Source of the DNA: Bacillus fonticola
Lineage (GTDB): Bacteria > Bacillota > Bacilli > Bacillales > JC228
Direction: 5' to 3'
Assembly (NCBI RefSeq): GCF_012955605.1
Contig: NZ_CP052135.1
Coordinates: 2,802,711-2,866,710 of the forward strand
Length of the DNA stretch: 64,000 nucleotides
The notes under the pieces are model-generated. The model worked only from the letters and a program-made list of their open reading frames with translations. It did no database searches and was not told the DNA's origin. Shown one piece after another: positions 18,113 to 27,750 of this stretch; positions within the stretch are counted from its first letter, which is position 1; each line of letters begins with the position of its first letter. Made by a program: the position numbers and the translations under genes.

Positions 18113-18124
18113 CCCAACTTAATA

Positions 18125-18148
18125 GGCTGTCGAAATCCTTCGACAGCC
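18125..18148 (+). terminator. Strong hairpin after the M42 peptidase gene
   Basis: GGCTGTCGAA and TTCGACAGCC form a perfect 10-bp stem with a 4-nt loop. No T-run follows on either strand, so its terminator role is only probable. Confidence 0.5.
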
Positions 18149-18165
18149 TAACCGGTGGTCGTGAA

Positions 18166-18623
18166 TTAATCATCATTCTTCATCTGTTGTTCAATTTCAG
18201 TTAGTAAAGTAGGAATAAAACCCTCTTGTGCAAGCGAACGTACTTCTTCCAATTTTGGTTTTAGCTGTTTATTTACTTGAAGCGTAGATTCTTGATTAAA
18301 TATTGAGTAAATAGTTTGTATGAGTTTTCCAATGTCATTTTCAGGAAAACGGCTGTCCGTCTCTAACTTTCTCTTATACTTAGCTTGAAAGAGTGTAACA
18401 GTGAAGTCATATTGAACTGTATAGCATCAATTGCTGCGTCATGACGACCATCAGTGATCAGAGTAATCGCTTCTGTCACTTCAATATCTAGCTCGCTAGA
18501 AACCCCCAATAAAAGAAAAGCTCTAGAGATTTTTCGGTCATCATCGGAAAGATCCTCAAACCATTCAGGATATTTATCAACTATGTTTCGGACTCTCTGG
18601 TCAATGATTTGTTTTTCAATCAT
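18166..18623 (-). pseudogene. Frameshifted, truncated relic resembling AIPR abortive-infection proteins
   Basis: The first frame (ATG 18621-18623, stop at 18363) reads to AIDAIQF; a second frame, shifted by one base near 18410, continues YDFTVTLFQAKYKRKLETDS and ends at the TAA at 18166-18168. Restoring one base joins them into about 152 residues. The DGRHDAAIDAI block followed by VTLFQAKYK resembles the N-terminal nuclease-like part of AIPR family proteins (an acidic ID motif, then a Q-x-K strand). Intact AIPR proteins are several times longer, so this is a broken, shortened remnant. No good ribosome binding site is seen. The family call is tentative. Confidence 0.5.
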
Positions 18624-18697
18624 AGTAGACTAACTACTTTACTTACTCTTACTAATCAGTATACCAAATAGTACTATAGGAAAAACACTATTAGCAG

Positions 18698-19657
18698 TTA
18701 CAACTTTTCGTAATGTTCCAATCTCTTCAAAACTCTTCTTGCTTCTCCCATAACCTGATCTATGGTGTCCCCCACAGAGGCTATAGTGTCGATTAGCCCA
18801 ATCGTTTGCCCTAAAGAGAAAATTCCCTTCCCCAAGTCTCCAGTTCGGAGCGACTCTAAATACGCCTCGCCGCTAATGTATGGCATGATTTCTTCCAATG
18901 TCGCTCCTTTATCTTCCAGTGCCTTTAACTCTTTAGCCTGTTCTGTCGCCATTACACGTATCGGCTTCCCGATCGAGCGCTTGACGATCATTGTGTCATT
19001 TTCCGTGAGCTGTGGAAGCTTCTCTTTTATCCGCTCGTGTAAGACAACTTCCTTCGTCGCTACAAATCTCGTTCCCATTTGGACGGCTTCTGCTCCGAGC
19101 GATAAAGCGGCGATCAACGAAGCCCCTGTAGAAAATCCGCCCGCTGCAATTACAGGAATGGATACTTCTCTGACTGCTTTTTGCACGAGGGTCAGAGAGG
19201 TTACGTCTTCCCGCCCTGGATGACCTCCACATTCATAGCCTACAATCACGATTGCATCACAACCAATTTCCTCCGCCTTCTTTGCAAACTTTACTGAAGG
19301 GACTACGTGGACTAGCTTGACACCATTGTCCTTGAGTGGTTTAACAAACTCAGCTGGATTGGCACCTGAGGTAAACACAATCGGAACCTCGGCCTCGATG
19401 ACACCTGCTACATATTCGTCCATCGGCTTGCGAATACCGATCGCAATATTTACCCCAAATGGCTTAGAAGTAAGATGACGCGTTCGCTCTATATCGAGTA
19501 GCATCTCTTCCTTTGAATCAAAGGATCCTGCTGTGAGTAATCCCAATCCCCCTGCTTCACTCACCGCGGAGACGAGTGGACTTGTGCCGAGTCCATGAAG
19601 CCCCCCTTGTATAATCGGATATTGAATGCCGAACATGTCTGTAATCGCTGTTTTCAT
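18698..19657 (-). CDS. Nitronate monooxygenase / FMN-dependent enoyl-ACP reductase-like TIM barrel
   Basis: A 319-residue FMN TIM-barrel enzyme. IQGGLHGLGTSPLVSAVS, GGLGLLTAG, the GGHPGR-type motif (ECGGHPGRED) and IAAGGFSTG ... ALSLGAEAVQMGTRF phosphate-binding segments are visible in order. The family includes nitronate monooxygenases (oxidation of alkyl nitronates) and FabK; sequence alone does not separate them safely, and the GGHPGRED context favours the nitronate monooxygenase-like group. RBS AGGTGA precedes the ATG. It stands alone. Confidence 0.82.
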   Translation of the reverse strand: MKTAITDMFGIQYPIIQGGLHGLGTSPLVSAVSEAGGLGLLTAGSFDSKEEMLLDIERTRHLTSKPFGVNIAIGIRKPMDEYVAGVIEAEVPIVFTSGANPAEFVKPLKDNGVKLVHVVPSVKFAKKAEEIGCDAIVIVGYECGGHPGREDVTSLTLVQKAVREVSIPVIAAGGFSTGASLIAALSLGAEAVQMGTRFVATKEVVLHERIKEKLPQLTENDTMIVKRSIGKPIRVMATEQAKELKALEDKGATLEEIMPYISGEAYLESLRTGDLGKGIFSLGQTIGLIDTIASVGDTIDQVMGEARRVLKRLEHYEKL

Positions 19658-19784
19658 ATAAGGTTCACCTCTTCACATACTAACTGATTCGCCATTCAGT
19701 TTTTAGAATCCTTCCTATCACACCACCATACGACGGATCCGTATATGGCGGTTCTAATCAGAGAGTTTGGCCATTCCGGTCACA

Positions 19785-19821
19785 CCAAAGAAAAGAGCCC
19801 TAAGTTCACAACTTAGCGCTC
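19785..19821 (-). terminator. Terminator downstream of the A9-interrupted gene
   Basis: Minus strand GAGCGCTAAGTT and AACTTAGGGCTC pair around GTG, followed by TTTTCTTT. It lies about 60 bp past the second-frame stop at 19881, which supports the extended gene. Confidence 0.8.
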
Positions 19822-19880
19822 AAACTTATTTAGCTTCTGGACCGAACTTGCCCTCCTAAAAGTCACGGCAAGGTAAGTCA

Positions 19881-20443
19881 TTAATGAATATTTTTCGTGA
19901 TCCGGAAAAAATCGTGCCCACTAAGGATTTTTTGTTCACTAACATCAATAATGTACTGGGTGTCATCCTTCGAGTAGTTCCGATCTACAAGTTCTTCCCG
20001 ATAGGCCGCCTCATACCATAGAGATGCGAGGCGGAATTCTTCCTTCGAAGCTAGTGAACAGTCTTTTTTTTTCTCGCTAACTCCTCTTGCACGTACTTAG
20101 CCTCTGCCTTACACGAGTATTCCATGGACGTTCCAAGTTCCTTCTGCATCGTTTCAATCTCGTCAATTTGTTCCTTAGTCGGTGCTTCAGTTAACGTCTT
20201 TTTAATGGTGGCGTTAATCTTTTGAGCCAACTCTTCGTGGAAAGTCGCATTCGTTTTTATATCTTCATCAATTTTGTCGTACCACGATGCTTGTGTTTGA
20301 ATGTATGTCTTCCATTCCTTCGCAAACTCGTTCAAATCGTATTCATCTTCGTTCCAATGAATTTTCGCCATATACTGTTCAAAGGCTTGCTGTATAGAAC
20401 GGGTAATACTAATCTTTACACCTTGTGGTAACTTTTTTATCAT
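19881..20443 (-). CDS. Unrecognised protein interrupted by a frameshift at an A9 tract
   Basis: ATG at 20443 follows AAGGGGGG; an in-frame TTG six codons earlier is not preferred. The first frame (about 130 residues) runs to a stop at 20051, just after a run of nine A (about 20064-20072). One frame over, the reading continues without a stop for about 60 more residues (SLASKEEFRLASLWYEAAYR, then EELVDRNYSKDDTQYIIDV) to the TAA at 19881, and a terminator follows that. The product would be a soluble, Lys/Glu-rich, mostly helical protein of about 187 residues. Either a mutation, a sequencing error in the homopolymer, or transcriptional slippage is possible. The family is not recognised. Confidence 0.6.
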
Positions 20444-20548
20444 TGTGGTCCCCCCTTGCAAGAGACAATCCAGTCAGTATGTACGTCAAAACATTTTACC
20501 AAAAGAAACCGAAAATGACAAAACTTCTTTAATTTTTGGCTCTCTTCT

Positions 20549-20775
20549 TGATCCCGCAGGAGTAGAAGGAGGAAAGGCTAAGAGCGCCACGTCCTGTGGG
20601 CCTCCACAGGGAGCGTTCTTTGCGAGCGAGGAGGCTCAGCTCGAGCCCGCGGAAAGCGAAGTGTATTTCCGGAGCGGTTCTAAGCACTTTTTTGAAGTTT
20701 TTGTTATGTCGCATCATATAGCTACTGTGTAATGAGATTTCATTAAAAAAGCAACAATCTTTTAGAAAAAAGCCT
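20549..20775. repeat. Partial second copy of the palindromic element
   Basis: Matches the right half of the 16290-16759 element (TGATCCCGCAGGA, GAGGAGGCTCAGC, GAAGTGTATTTCCGGAGCGG) and carries the TATGTCGCATCAT end at 20705-20717. Beyond that end, 20717-20775 equals the reverse complement of 16232-16290 at all but two positions, so similarity extends past the inverted repeat. The left terminus is missing. Confidence 0.75.
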
Positions 20776-20861
20776 AATTTTTTGATCGATTCTTTTACAC
20801 TTCCCTATATCGTTACGGGTATTCACAAAGGACTATGGCATAAAAATGCTCGTTTGCATGA

Positions 20862-20890
20862 AAAAACGACTCGTCAGACGAGTCGTTTTT
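20862..20890. terminator. Bidirectional terminator
   Basis: AAAACGACTCG and CGAGTCGTTTT around TCAGA, with A- and T-runs outside. Ends the acidic lipoprotein gene. Confidence 0.88.
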
Positions 20891-20908
20891 AAAAAATGGA
20901 TGGAGAAT

Positions 20909-21250
20909 TTAGTTTCCGTTATTATTTTCTTCGTCCTCGTTTACGTTACCGTTTTCCCCCAAGTCCTCTATTTCATCTCCCGCGTCGTTTACTCCCTCTT
21001 CTACGTTATCCATTCCGTCTTGCATGTTTTCTTCCAGATCTCCTTCTTCTTCCAGAACGCCACCTTCACCATTACCGTTGTCATTCCCGTTGTCATTACC
21101 GTCTTCGATCATACCCTCGTCCTGTTGCTCCTGTTGATCAGGTACGTTACCGTCTTCTGGAGGTGGTTCTTCTTCCCCGCCTGCACATGCAGCGAGAAGC
21201 ATCGTAGATAAAACGGAACCACCGATTAATGTAAGTAACTTTTTGTTCAT
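20909..21250 (-). CDS. Small, highly acidic lipoprotein
   Basis: 113 residues. An N-terminal lipoprotein signal ends in LLAAC (Cys22). The mature part is almost entirely Glu, Asp, Asn and Gly, with short DGNDNGNDNGNGEG-like low-complexity runs and one Met-rich amphipathic stretch (ENMQDGMDNVEEG). No enzymatic domain is visible. Such proteins could bind cations at the membrane surface; this is inference. Function unknown, but the lipobox and flanking terminator support a real gene. Confidence 0.72.
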   Translation of the reverse strand: MNKKLLTLIGGSVLSTMLLAACAGGEEEPPPEDGNVPDQQEQQDEGMIEDGNDNGNDNGNGEGGVLEEEGDLEENMQDGMDNVEEGVNDAGDEIEDLGENGNVNEDEENNNGN

Positions 21251-21539
21251 TGTTATGAACCCCTTTCTTCATTTGGCTGTCTTAATGGACCGAACTTTGC
21301 GGTCTGTGGTTAGCATGCCCACAACTTCGGAAATCTTGCATGAAACGCCATATGCGGTTTTCATTTTTCATTCTTTTATAAAGGCGTTCAAGGAAGTATT
21401 TCATTACTACCACGGGGCGGTGCCTGTTCATGACCAAGTTACCCAATTCAGACAAGCATACACTTCTTCGTTGCAGAGAAATCATTCCTAATATCGAAGG
21501 CATGGAAAACGATGACATCTTGTTTTTTTGTCACAAAAT

Positions 21540-21570
21540 AAAAAAAACCTGCATCTCAAAAGAGTGCAGG
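21540..21570 (-). terminator. Terminator after fabZ
   Basis: Minus strand CCTGCA and TGCAGG around CTCTTTTGAGA (itself able to pair) followed by TTTTTTTTATTTT. Confidence 0.88.
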
Positions 21571-21577
21571 GGAAATT

Positions 21578-22006
21578 TTACTTATCACTTATTGCAAACA
21601 TGAGCTCGGTTTCACAAACGAGTTCTCCATCCACGGTCGCCACGCCTTTTCCTTTGCCAATTGGTCCGCGAACTCTTGTCATTTCAACCTCTAAACGAAG
21701 TTGATCACCTGGTTTTACTTGCCTTTTAAATCGGCAATTATCAATTCCAGTAAAAAAGGCTAGCTTTCCTCTATTTTTTTCACTTCCTAGAACGGAAACA
21801 GCTCCCACTTGCGCCAGCGCCTCGACGATGAGTACCCCCGGCATAACAGGATACCCAGGAAAATGCCCGTTAAAATATTCCTCATTTGCTGATACATTTT
21901 TAATTCCGACTGCACGCTTTCCTTCTTCGTGTTCTAAAATGCGGTCAACGAGTAAAAATGGATAGCGGTGTGGAATAATTTCTTGAATTTGTTGTAGAGT
22001 CAGCAT
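21578..22006 (-). CDS. fabZ: 3-hydroxyacyl-ACP dehydratase FabZ
   Basis: Dehydrates 3-hydroxyacyl-ACP in type II fatty acid synthesis. The hot-dog fold enzyme has 142 residues from the ATG at 22006; a TTG seven codons upstream is in frame, but AAAGGGG fits the ATG. The active-site block [14 protein letters not shown] and IVEALAQ supplies the His and Glu. It is the last gene of the flhO-flhP-epuA-fabZ string, the same neighbourhood as in B. subtilis (ywpB near flhP). Confidence 0.95.
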   Translation of the reverse strand: MLTLQQIQEIIPHRYPFLLVDRILEHEEGKRAVGIKNVSANEEYFNGHFPGYPVMPGVLIVEALAQVGAVSVLGSEKNRGKLAFFTGIDNCRFKRQVKPGDQLRLEVEMTRVRGPIGKGKGVATVDGELVCETELMFAISDK

Positions 22007-22080
22007 GGTTAGATTTCCCCTTTGCAAAGTATTTTTAGTTTACCATAGCAAAGAAGCGTAAAGACCCCCTGTCCTTGCGC

Positions 22081-22365
22081 TTATTCTGCTGTTTTTTTTA
22101 CAAGATCGATTATATGCTGCCACGTAGACCATTCCATTACATCAGTAGGCTGTCCGTCACCAATAACCCCATACCCAATCATGGTTCCCCCAAGAAGAGC
22201 TGCTGCACCTAGCATCAACACTATAAGTAGCCGTAACCATATGGGGATGATGCGAATTTTCGGACGGCGAACTTTTCTATCCTTATGCGTCTCCGTCTCT
22301 TCTGCCGCTCGCCTATTTTCTCGTTCTCTTTTTATATCAGCACGTGTTTTTTCATGTTCGGTCAT
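22081..22365 (-). CDS. EpuA-like small membrane protein (annotated as RNA polymerase beta-related)
   Basis: 94 residues: a charged N-terminus rich in Arg, Lys and Glu (1-35), RIIPIWLRLLIVLMLGAAA then LLGGTMIGYGVIGDG forming one membrane helix (about 43-67), and an ending STWQHIIDLVKK. This layout matches the EpuA family, whose members are often labelled 'DNA-directed RNA polymerase subunit beta' because they sometimes adjoin rpoB. Its place between flhP and fabZ is usual in Bacillus. Function is not established. Confidence 0.78.
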   Translation of the reverse strand: MTEHEKTRADIKRERENRRAAEETETHKDRKVRRPKIRIIPIWLRLLIVLMLGAAALLGGTMIGYGVIGDGQPTDVMEWSTWQHIIDLVKKTAE

Positions 22366-22376
22366 GGTGTACTCCT

Positions 22377-23219
22377 TTAGCGAATCCCGTTGACAAGTCC
22401 CATCATCTGGTCCGCCATAGAAATTGCACGAGACTGGAATTGCATTTGACGTTGCGTCGTAATAAGGTTTGTCATTTCCTTCTGCAAATCAACGTTAGAC
22501 TGTTCAAGACTGCCCTGTTCTAAACCGAGCTGACCACGTTCATCCGCACCTAAAAATTCCATTACCTCATTCATTGGCACCCCGAGCTCATCAAAATTAG
22601 TCGGAAGATCCCATAAGTTATCCCCACGTTGCTCCAAAAACTGTGGTTTATCAACTCGCACTACGCCGATCGTCGCAAATTGGTCTGCTCCTTCTTCAGT
22701 GGAAACGCGCAATACACCCTCAGAGGATATAGCGATGTCTGTTGGCGTCCCGGTAATCAGGATGCGTTCATCATTATCATCTACTATAGGACGACCACTC
22801 GAATCAGTTAGCATTAACGTATTGTCGCCAAGGACACTGAAGGAAAATGAACCATCTCTTGTCAATTGAATCCCTTCGCCTGTTTCATCGTTTACCTGCA
22901 CACGGAAGAAGTAACCTTCCCTCGTCATAGCTACATCAAGGGCACGATCAGTTTTCTGCAGGTTTCCTTGAGATAATATAGCCGAGGATTGTCCAAGTCT
23001 GGCTCCAACACCTAGACGAATTCCATCCGGTGTCAACCGACCCTCTTCACGGTTAGGAAAAATCTGATTCCTATACTCTTGTGCAAGTAACTCGACGAAA
23101 CTGGCTTCACGACGCTTGAACCCCGTTGTTTGCACATTAGACATATTATTTGATATAAGATCTAACTGCTGCTGCAACTGGTTTATCGTGTTTGCCGATG
23201 TAATCATAGCTCTATTCAC
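22377..23219 (-). CDS. flhP: Flagellar hook-basal body protein FlhP
   Basis: A 280-residue FlgG-family rod protein. N-terminal LDLISNNMSNVQTTGFKRRE is the conserved rod/hook signature (Asn-rich, TGFK), and the C-terminal SNVDLQKEMTNLITTQRQMQF with ISMADQMM closes the coiled-coil. Exported through the flagellar apparatus and assembled in the distal rod. It follows flhO by 30 bp. FlgG, FlhO and FlhP are paralogues; pairing with FlhO next to mbl decides the name. Confidence 0.9.
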   Translation of the reverse strand: MNRAMITSANTINQLQQQLDLISNNMSNVQTTGFKRREASFVELLAQEYRNQIFPNREEGRLTPDGIRLGVGARLGQSSAILSQGNLQKTDRALDVAMTREGYFFRVQVNDETGEGIQLTRDGSFSFSVLGDNTLMLTDSSGRPIVDDNDERILITGTPTDIAISSEGVLRVSTEEGADQFATIGVVRVDKPQFLEQRGDNLWDLPTNFDELGVPMNEVMEFLGADERGQLGLEQGSLEQSNVDLQKEMTNLITTQRQMQFQSRAISMADQMMGLVNGIR

Positions 23220-23249
23220 CGTGACTTCCTCCCTTCTATCACCTCTTTG

Positions 23250-24086
23250 TTAATTTAATCTGCCGATTTCATTTACGGCTTTGTCCATACTTTTATCGTA
23301 CGCCTGTAGCACTTTTTGGTTTGCTTCAAAAGTTCTGTAAGCACTCAACATGTCGGTCATCGTTCGTTGTACGTCAACATTTGAACCCTCAATAAACCCT
23401 TGCTGCGTTCGAAAGTTAGCTTCTAGATTGTCGTAAGCGAGTGGCAACACTGCATTTCCTTCTAGCGAAAATAGGCCCGCACCTTCTTTTTCTAACATGT
23501 TTGGATTTTCACTGTAAGCAATTCCGAGTCTAGCAACGGGGGCATCGTTCTCATATAAAACACCCGTCTCATCCACGCGGAAGTTCTCATTTTGTAAGGA
23601 AATCGGTTCACCTGCATCATCTAGAATATACAGTCCGCTGCTTGTCGTTAAAAAACCATTTCCGTCTAGAGTAAACGTTCCATTTCTCGTGTAACGAACA
23701 TTCCCCTCCTCATTTTGAACCATAAAAAAGGTAGCGCCGGGAATGCCCTCTTCGTTTATAGGCATGTCCACATCCAAAAGGGCTACGTCCGTATTTCGAT
23801 CCGTTTCACGTAAATCACCTTGAAGAAAGTTTGGCACCGTTTCCTGCATATATACTCCCGTGCTCAACTTCCCCACAACAGGGCGATTCGCGAGACGCAG
23901 TCCACTTTCCTTTGGTCCTTGCAACGAATCATAACGGCGCAGTAGCATCTCAGGAAATGAGCGCATCGACGATTGATCGACTTTGTACCCCGGTGTGTTG
24001 CTGTTCGCCATATTATTCGTTAACATATCTGTCTTTCTTTGCTGCGAAATCATTCCAGATGCTGCTGTATAAAATCCACGAAGCAA
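23250..24086 (-). CDS. flhO: Flagellar hook-basal body protein FlhO
   Basis: A FlgF/FlgG-family rod protein, 278 residues if started at the TTG at 24086 (MLRGFYTAASGM), which sits seven bases after GGGGGTG and matches the usual family start; an ATG at 24101 gives five more residues but is inside the ribosome binding site. The N-terminal MLTNNMANSNTPGYK signature and C-terminal SNVDVQRTMTDMLSAYRTFE are complete. First gene of flhO-flhP-epuA-fabZ; a TATAAT hexamer on the minus strand at 24198-24203 could be its -10. Confidence 0.88.
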   Translation of the reverse strand: MLRGFYTAASGMISQQRKTDMLTNNMANSNTPGYKVDQSSMRSFPEMLLRRYDSLQGPKESGLRLANRPVVGKLSTGVYMQETVPNFLQGDLRETDRNTDVALLDVDMPINEEGIPGATFFMVQNEEGNVRYTRNGTFTLDGNGFLTTSSGLYILDDAGEPISLQNENFRVDETGVLYENDAPVARLGIAYSENPNMLEKEGAGLFSLEGNAVLPLAYDNLEANFRTQQGFIEGSNVDVQRTMTDMLSAYRTFEANQKVLQAYDKSMDKAVNEIGRLN

Positions 24087-24327
24087 AGGACTCACCCCCA
24101 TTCAGAATCTGATTTATATTTATTCCAGTGGATATGCAAACATAGCTACCCGTGTTTGCACTACCCTTTCAAAAACGTTGCAACGCAATCTTTTTCCATT
24201 ATATACGATATTTCGACAAAGTTCAGTACCGATTCACGAAAAATGTAAAAAAACGAAAAGGAAGGGGTTGCAAAATGATAAGTCTGGATCCCGTGCCACT
24301 AACTGCCTAAAAAGTTACCCCAGCACA

Positions 24328-24363
24328 TATAAAAAAGCAGCCACCCCAAAAAGGGTACTGCTG
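24328..24363 (-). terminator. Terminator after prfC
   Basis: Minus strand GCAGCAGTACCC and GGGGTGGCTGC form a stem around T5, followed by TTTTTTA. Confidence 0.85.
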
Positions 24364-24379
24364 CTGCCATGCATCATTT

Positions 24380-25978
24380 TTATTTAGCTGCCTGAAAATC
24401 GTCTTCTTGTGCTTGGAGTAGGTCCACGAGTTCTACATCTTCGTTTTTCTCCTGGAAGTAGCGAAGGGCAAAGTCATTTTTGAATAGAACAGCGAAGCGA
24501 CCTTCTCGATCTTTAACGAGTAATGATCGTTCGTCAAAGAGTCTTTTGTTCAACTGCTTGTCGTTTACAGCTAGCCATCTTGGAATTCGTTCGCCCATAG
24601 ACACCATGTCAATCTCGACATTATATTCGCCTTCCATTCGGTAGGAGAATACGTCGAATTGGAGTTGACCCACTGCCCCGAGGATGTACTCATCGGATGA
24701 GTCTTGACGGTATAGTTGAATGGCTCCTTCTTGGACTAGTTGTTCGATTCCTTTATAAAATTGCTTTGCACGCATTACATTTTTGGCTCGCACTTTCGCA
24801 AAAAGCTCTGGTGGGAATTGCGGTAATTCGTCATATTGATACGTTTCCTTTTTCTCTACGAGTGTATCGCCGATTTGGTAAGCGCCCGGATCGTAAATAC
24901 CAATAATATCCCCCGGGTACGCCTTTTCAACAGTTTCTCTATCGCTTGCCATGAAAAACTGCGCTTGAGAAAGCTTCATTGTTTTGCCTGTTCGTGTTAG
25001 ATGAACCGTCATTCCCCGCTCAAACACGCCTGAACAAACACGCAAAAAGGCAATACGATCACGGTGTTGTGGATTCATATTGGCTTGGATTTTAAATATA
25101 TATCCGCTAAATCCTTCTTCTTCTGGCTGCACAATTCGTTCATTTGTTTTTCGGGGCTGTGGTGGAACAGCATACTCCAAAAACGCTTCAAAGAAAGCTT
25201 GCACACCAAAGTTCGATAGCGCACTTCCGAAGAATACCGGAGTTAATTCACCAGCACGCACCCGTTCTGGATCAAAGTCATTCCCCGCTCCTTCTAACAG
25301 TTCAAGCTCTTCCAAGCCTTCTTGAAAAGTTGGCTGTTGTTGCAGTTCTCCATGAGCTTCTAGTGCTTCTTTCGGTATGCGTTCTTCTTGCTCATCTCCT
25401 GTGAATCGAATGAACGCATCGTTGTAGCGGTCGTAAATACCTAAAAATCGTTTTCCCGTTCCGAAAGGCCAATTTAATGCATAAGACTCGATATCTAGTA
25501 CTTCCTCTATTTCTTGCAGTAACTCAAGCGGTTCACGACCTTCACGATCGAGTTTGTTCATAAAGGTGAAAATTGGAATACCTCGCATGCGACAAACCTT
25601 AAACAGCTTTTTCGTTTGCGGTTCGACCCCTTTTGTCGAATCGATAATCATGACAACGCAGTCTACAGCTGTTAGCGTTCGATACGTATCTTCACTGAAA
25701 TCCTCGTGTCCAGGAGTATCAAGAATGTTAATATGATAACCCTCGTAAAGGAAGCTCATCACACTGGAAGTGACAGAGATACCACGTTGTTTTTCAATTT
25801 CCATCCAGTCAGAAGCCGCAAATTTCCCGCTCTTTTTTGCCTTTACAGTCCCTGCTTGGCGAATGGCTTTCCCAAATAACAAAAGCTTTTCAGTTAGTGT
25901 CGTTTTCCCTGCATCCGGATGGGAAATGATTGCAAATGTACGACGAGTGTCAATTTCTTTTTCTAATAAGTTCTTCAC
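24380..25978 (-). CDS. prfC: Peptide chain release factor 3
   Basis: A 532-residue translational GTPase that recycles RF1/RF2 after termination. G1 [13 protein letters not shown] (about 19-31), switch [19 protein letters not shown]4 [10 protein letters not shown], then beta-barrel and domain III segments ([20 protein letters not shown] region). GTG start at 25978 follows AAAGGAA. RF3 is absent from B. subtilis 168 but present in many other Bacillaceae, a small lineage clue. Monocistronic. Confidence 0.95.
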   Translation of the reverse strand: MKNLLEKEIDTRRTFAIISHPDAGKTTLTEKLLLFGKAIRQAGTVKAKKSGKFAASDWMEIEKQRGISVTSSVMSFLYEGYHINILDTPGHEDFSEDTYRTLTAVDCVVMIIDSTKGVEPQTKKLFKVCRMRGIPIFTFMNKLDREGREPLELLQEIEEVLDIESYALNWPFGTGKRFLGIYDRYNDAFIRFTGDEQEERIPKEALEAHGELQQQPTFQEGLEELELLEGAGNDFDPERVRAGELTPVFFGSALSNFGVQAFFEAFLEYAVPPQPRKTNERIVQPEEEGFSGYIFKIQANMNPQHRDRIAFLRVCSGVFERGMTVHLTRTGKTMKLSQAQFFMASDRETVEKAYPGDIIGIYDPGAYQIGDTLVEKKETYQYDELPQFPPELFAKVRAKNVMRAKQFYKGIEQLVQEGAIQLYRQDSSDEYILGAVGQLQFDVFSYRMEGEYNVEIDMVSMGERIPRWLAVNDKQLNKRLFDERSLLVKDREGRFAVLFKNDFALRYFQEKNEDVELVDLLQAQEDDFQAAK

Positions 25979-26350
25979 CGTTTCGTTCCTTTCTACTTAT
26001 AGAGTGTTGTTTTATTATTTTGTCCGAAACGAATTGGTGGTTTACATCCTTGTACCTTCTTTCGTTTAGTCATACCTATTAGTATGCCCGACTTCCCTAT
26101 ATTTGTGAAGAAAAGTCGAACTAAAAAACAGATGCTCCTCTGCAGGCAACGGAAAACAAGTTGAAATCCATCTTCATACATTAGCCACCTTCATGAAGAG
26201 TGGTTAGCCACAAAAATGTCATCGTAAAACAACAGGTTGTCTCATAGAGTAAGAAAAGAGACAAGTCATCCCCATATATCGCATCGGTAATCAATTAGAG
26301 AAATATACTGTAGCCTTTGCTGATGACCTGATCAAAAAGGAGCTCGAATT

Positions 26351-27673
26351 ATGAATATCATTTGGAAAGGTTTAATTCTGCTCGTATTAGCTGCGTTCGC
26401 AGGAGAGCTCATTGAATTTCTTATTAATATGACGTTAGCTCGTCAACTTGGTGAAGCCGGCATAGGCGTGTATATGTCCATTTTGCCCACCATTTTCTTT
26501 ATTGTCATCATCGCTAGTTTAGAGCTTCCTGTTTCTGTGTCCAAATATGTGGCAGAACATCCTGCATCCACTCATAAATCAATGCTTACATACGCATTCC
26601 GACTAGCTTGTATTGTGTCCATCGTACTCATAATTGGTTTAAGTATCCTATTCGTAGGGTTTCCGCATTTTCTATTTGACGAGCCTGCATTGAAGTGGAT
26701 GCTCTTGGCGATGGTGCCGATCGTGGCGTTTACTTCTGTTGCACGGGGCTATTTATTGGGGATCCAACAAATGCAGACGATTGCTTTTTCCAATTTATTG
26801 CGGAAGGCTGTCCAGCTTGCTCTACTCATATTTGTGTATCAATTGTTCTCCTTTCCCTCACACCTGGCTTTATGGTTAGCATTTGGTGCATTTTTAGGAA
26901 GTGAACTATTTGTAGCGGTTTACTTGTTGCTTTCTTTTTTGAAGACCCGTTTTGTGCACAAAAGTATATTAACAGAAGAAGTTCCTCGCTCGCAAATTCG
27001 ATCAGAATTGCTCGCTATTAGCGTTCCGACAACGGGACTTCGACTGTTCCATGCCTTTACCCATGCCGTACAGCCATTTCTCATCACCTATATTTTAATG
27101 AACTCAGGACTTTCAAAGCTGGCGGCAACCGAGCAGTTCGGCCTCTTAGCAGGGGTCGCGTTAACGATTGGTTTTTTCCCTGCTTTTATCGCCCACTCAT
27201 TGTTAACTGTTCTCATCCCAAACGTAGCGGAAGCACACGCAAAAGGAGAGCAAAAAAAACTTGTTAAGCTGTTTTGGCAAGTGATGGGGCTGACCTTGCT
27301 CTATGGTGTACCTGCCATCTTTCTATTTACTTGGCTAGCCGAGCCACTTACTAAATTATTTTTCCATTCATCTGAAGCTGCATACGACATCAAACTGCTA
27401 TGGCCGTATTTCCTGTTTCACTTCTTCCTCATACCTCTACAAGGCTTTCTGATTGGATTCGGGTATGTGAGAGATGCGTTCATGCACACATTCATATCGA
27501 CTGCTGTCGCATTTGCCTCAATGTATTTATTCGGACAAATGCTCCCCTATGCAATTGACGGTATTATTGTTGGCATGAATACCGGTGCCGTGTTGCATAT
27601 GCTTTTACACCTTGTAACTGTTATCGAAAAGCTCGGTATTACACAACGTTTTACACGGTCTATACCGAACTAA
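26351..27673 (+). CDS. MOP/SpoVB-type polysaccharide flippase-like protein
   Basis: A 440-residue polytopic protein with 12-14 predicted helices. The first helices LAAFAGELIEFLINMTLARQLGEAGIGVY and SLELPVSVSKYVAE match in short blocks the SpoVB/MurJ/Wzx superfamily. Length and start resemble B. subtilis SpoVB and YkvU, which act in spore cortex formation or lipid-linked precursor export. Which role applies cannot be told. RBS AAAAGGAG precedes the ATG. About 370 bp upstream, between it and prfC, holds no gene I can support. Confidence 0.8.
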   Translation: MNIIWKGLILLVLAAFAGELIEFLINMTLARQLGEAGIGVYMSILPTIFFIVIIASLELPVSVSKYVAEHPASTHKSMLTYAFRLACIVSIVLIIGLSILFVGFPHFLFDEPALKWMLLAMVPIVAFTSVARGYLLGIQQMQTIAFSNLLRKAVQLALLIFVYQLFSFPSHLALWLAFGAFLGSELFVAVYLLLSFLKTRFVHKSILTEEVPRSQIRSELLAISVPTTGLRLFHAFTHAVQPFLITYILMNSGLSKLAATEQFGLLAGVALTIGFFPAFIAHSLLTVLIPNVAEAHAKGEQKKLVKLFWQVMGLTLLYGVPAIFLFTWLAEPLTKLFFHSSEAAYDIKLLWPYFLFHFFLIPLQGFLIGFGYVRDAFMHTFISTAVAFASMYLFGQMLPYAIDGIIVGMNTGAVLHMLLHLVTVIEKLGITQRFTRSIPN

Positions 27674-27674
27674 T

Positions 27675-27746
27675 AAAAAAGAGTGTCCAGCTTCTCAGCC
27701 TGCATCGTTTTCTCGATTAGGATAAGGTACTAGGCACTCCTTTTAG
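27675..27746. terminator. Bidirectional terminator between the flippase gene and mbl
   Basis: GAGTGTCCAG (27681-27690) pairs with CTAGGCACTC (about 27730-27739); T-runs lie on both outer sides. Confidence 0.65.
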
Positions 27747-27750
27747 TTGT

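Noticed and set aside
21282..21518. Minus-strand 78-codon frame between the acidic lipoprotein and fabZ
   Set aside because: No convincing ribosome binding site or family features; nothing supportable was found in the 21251-21539 gap.
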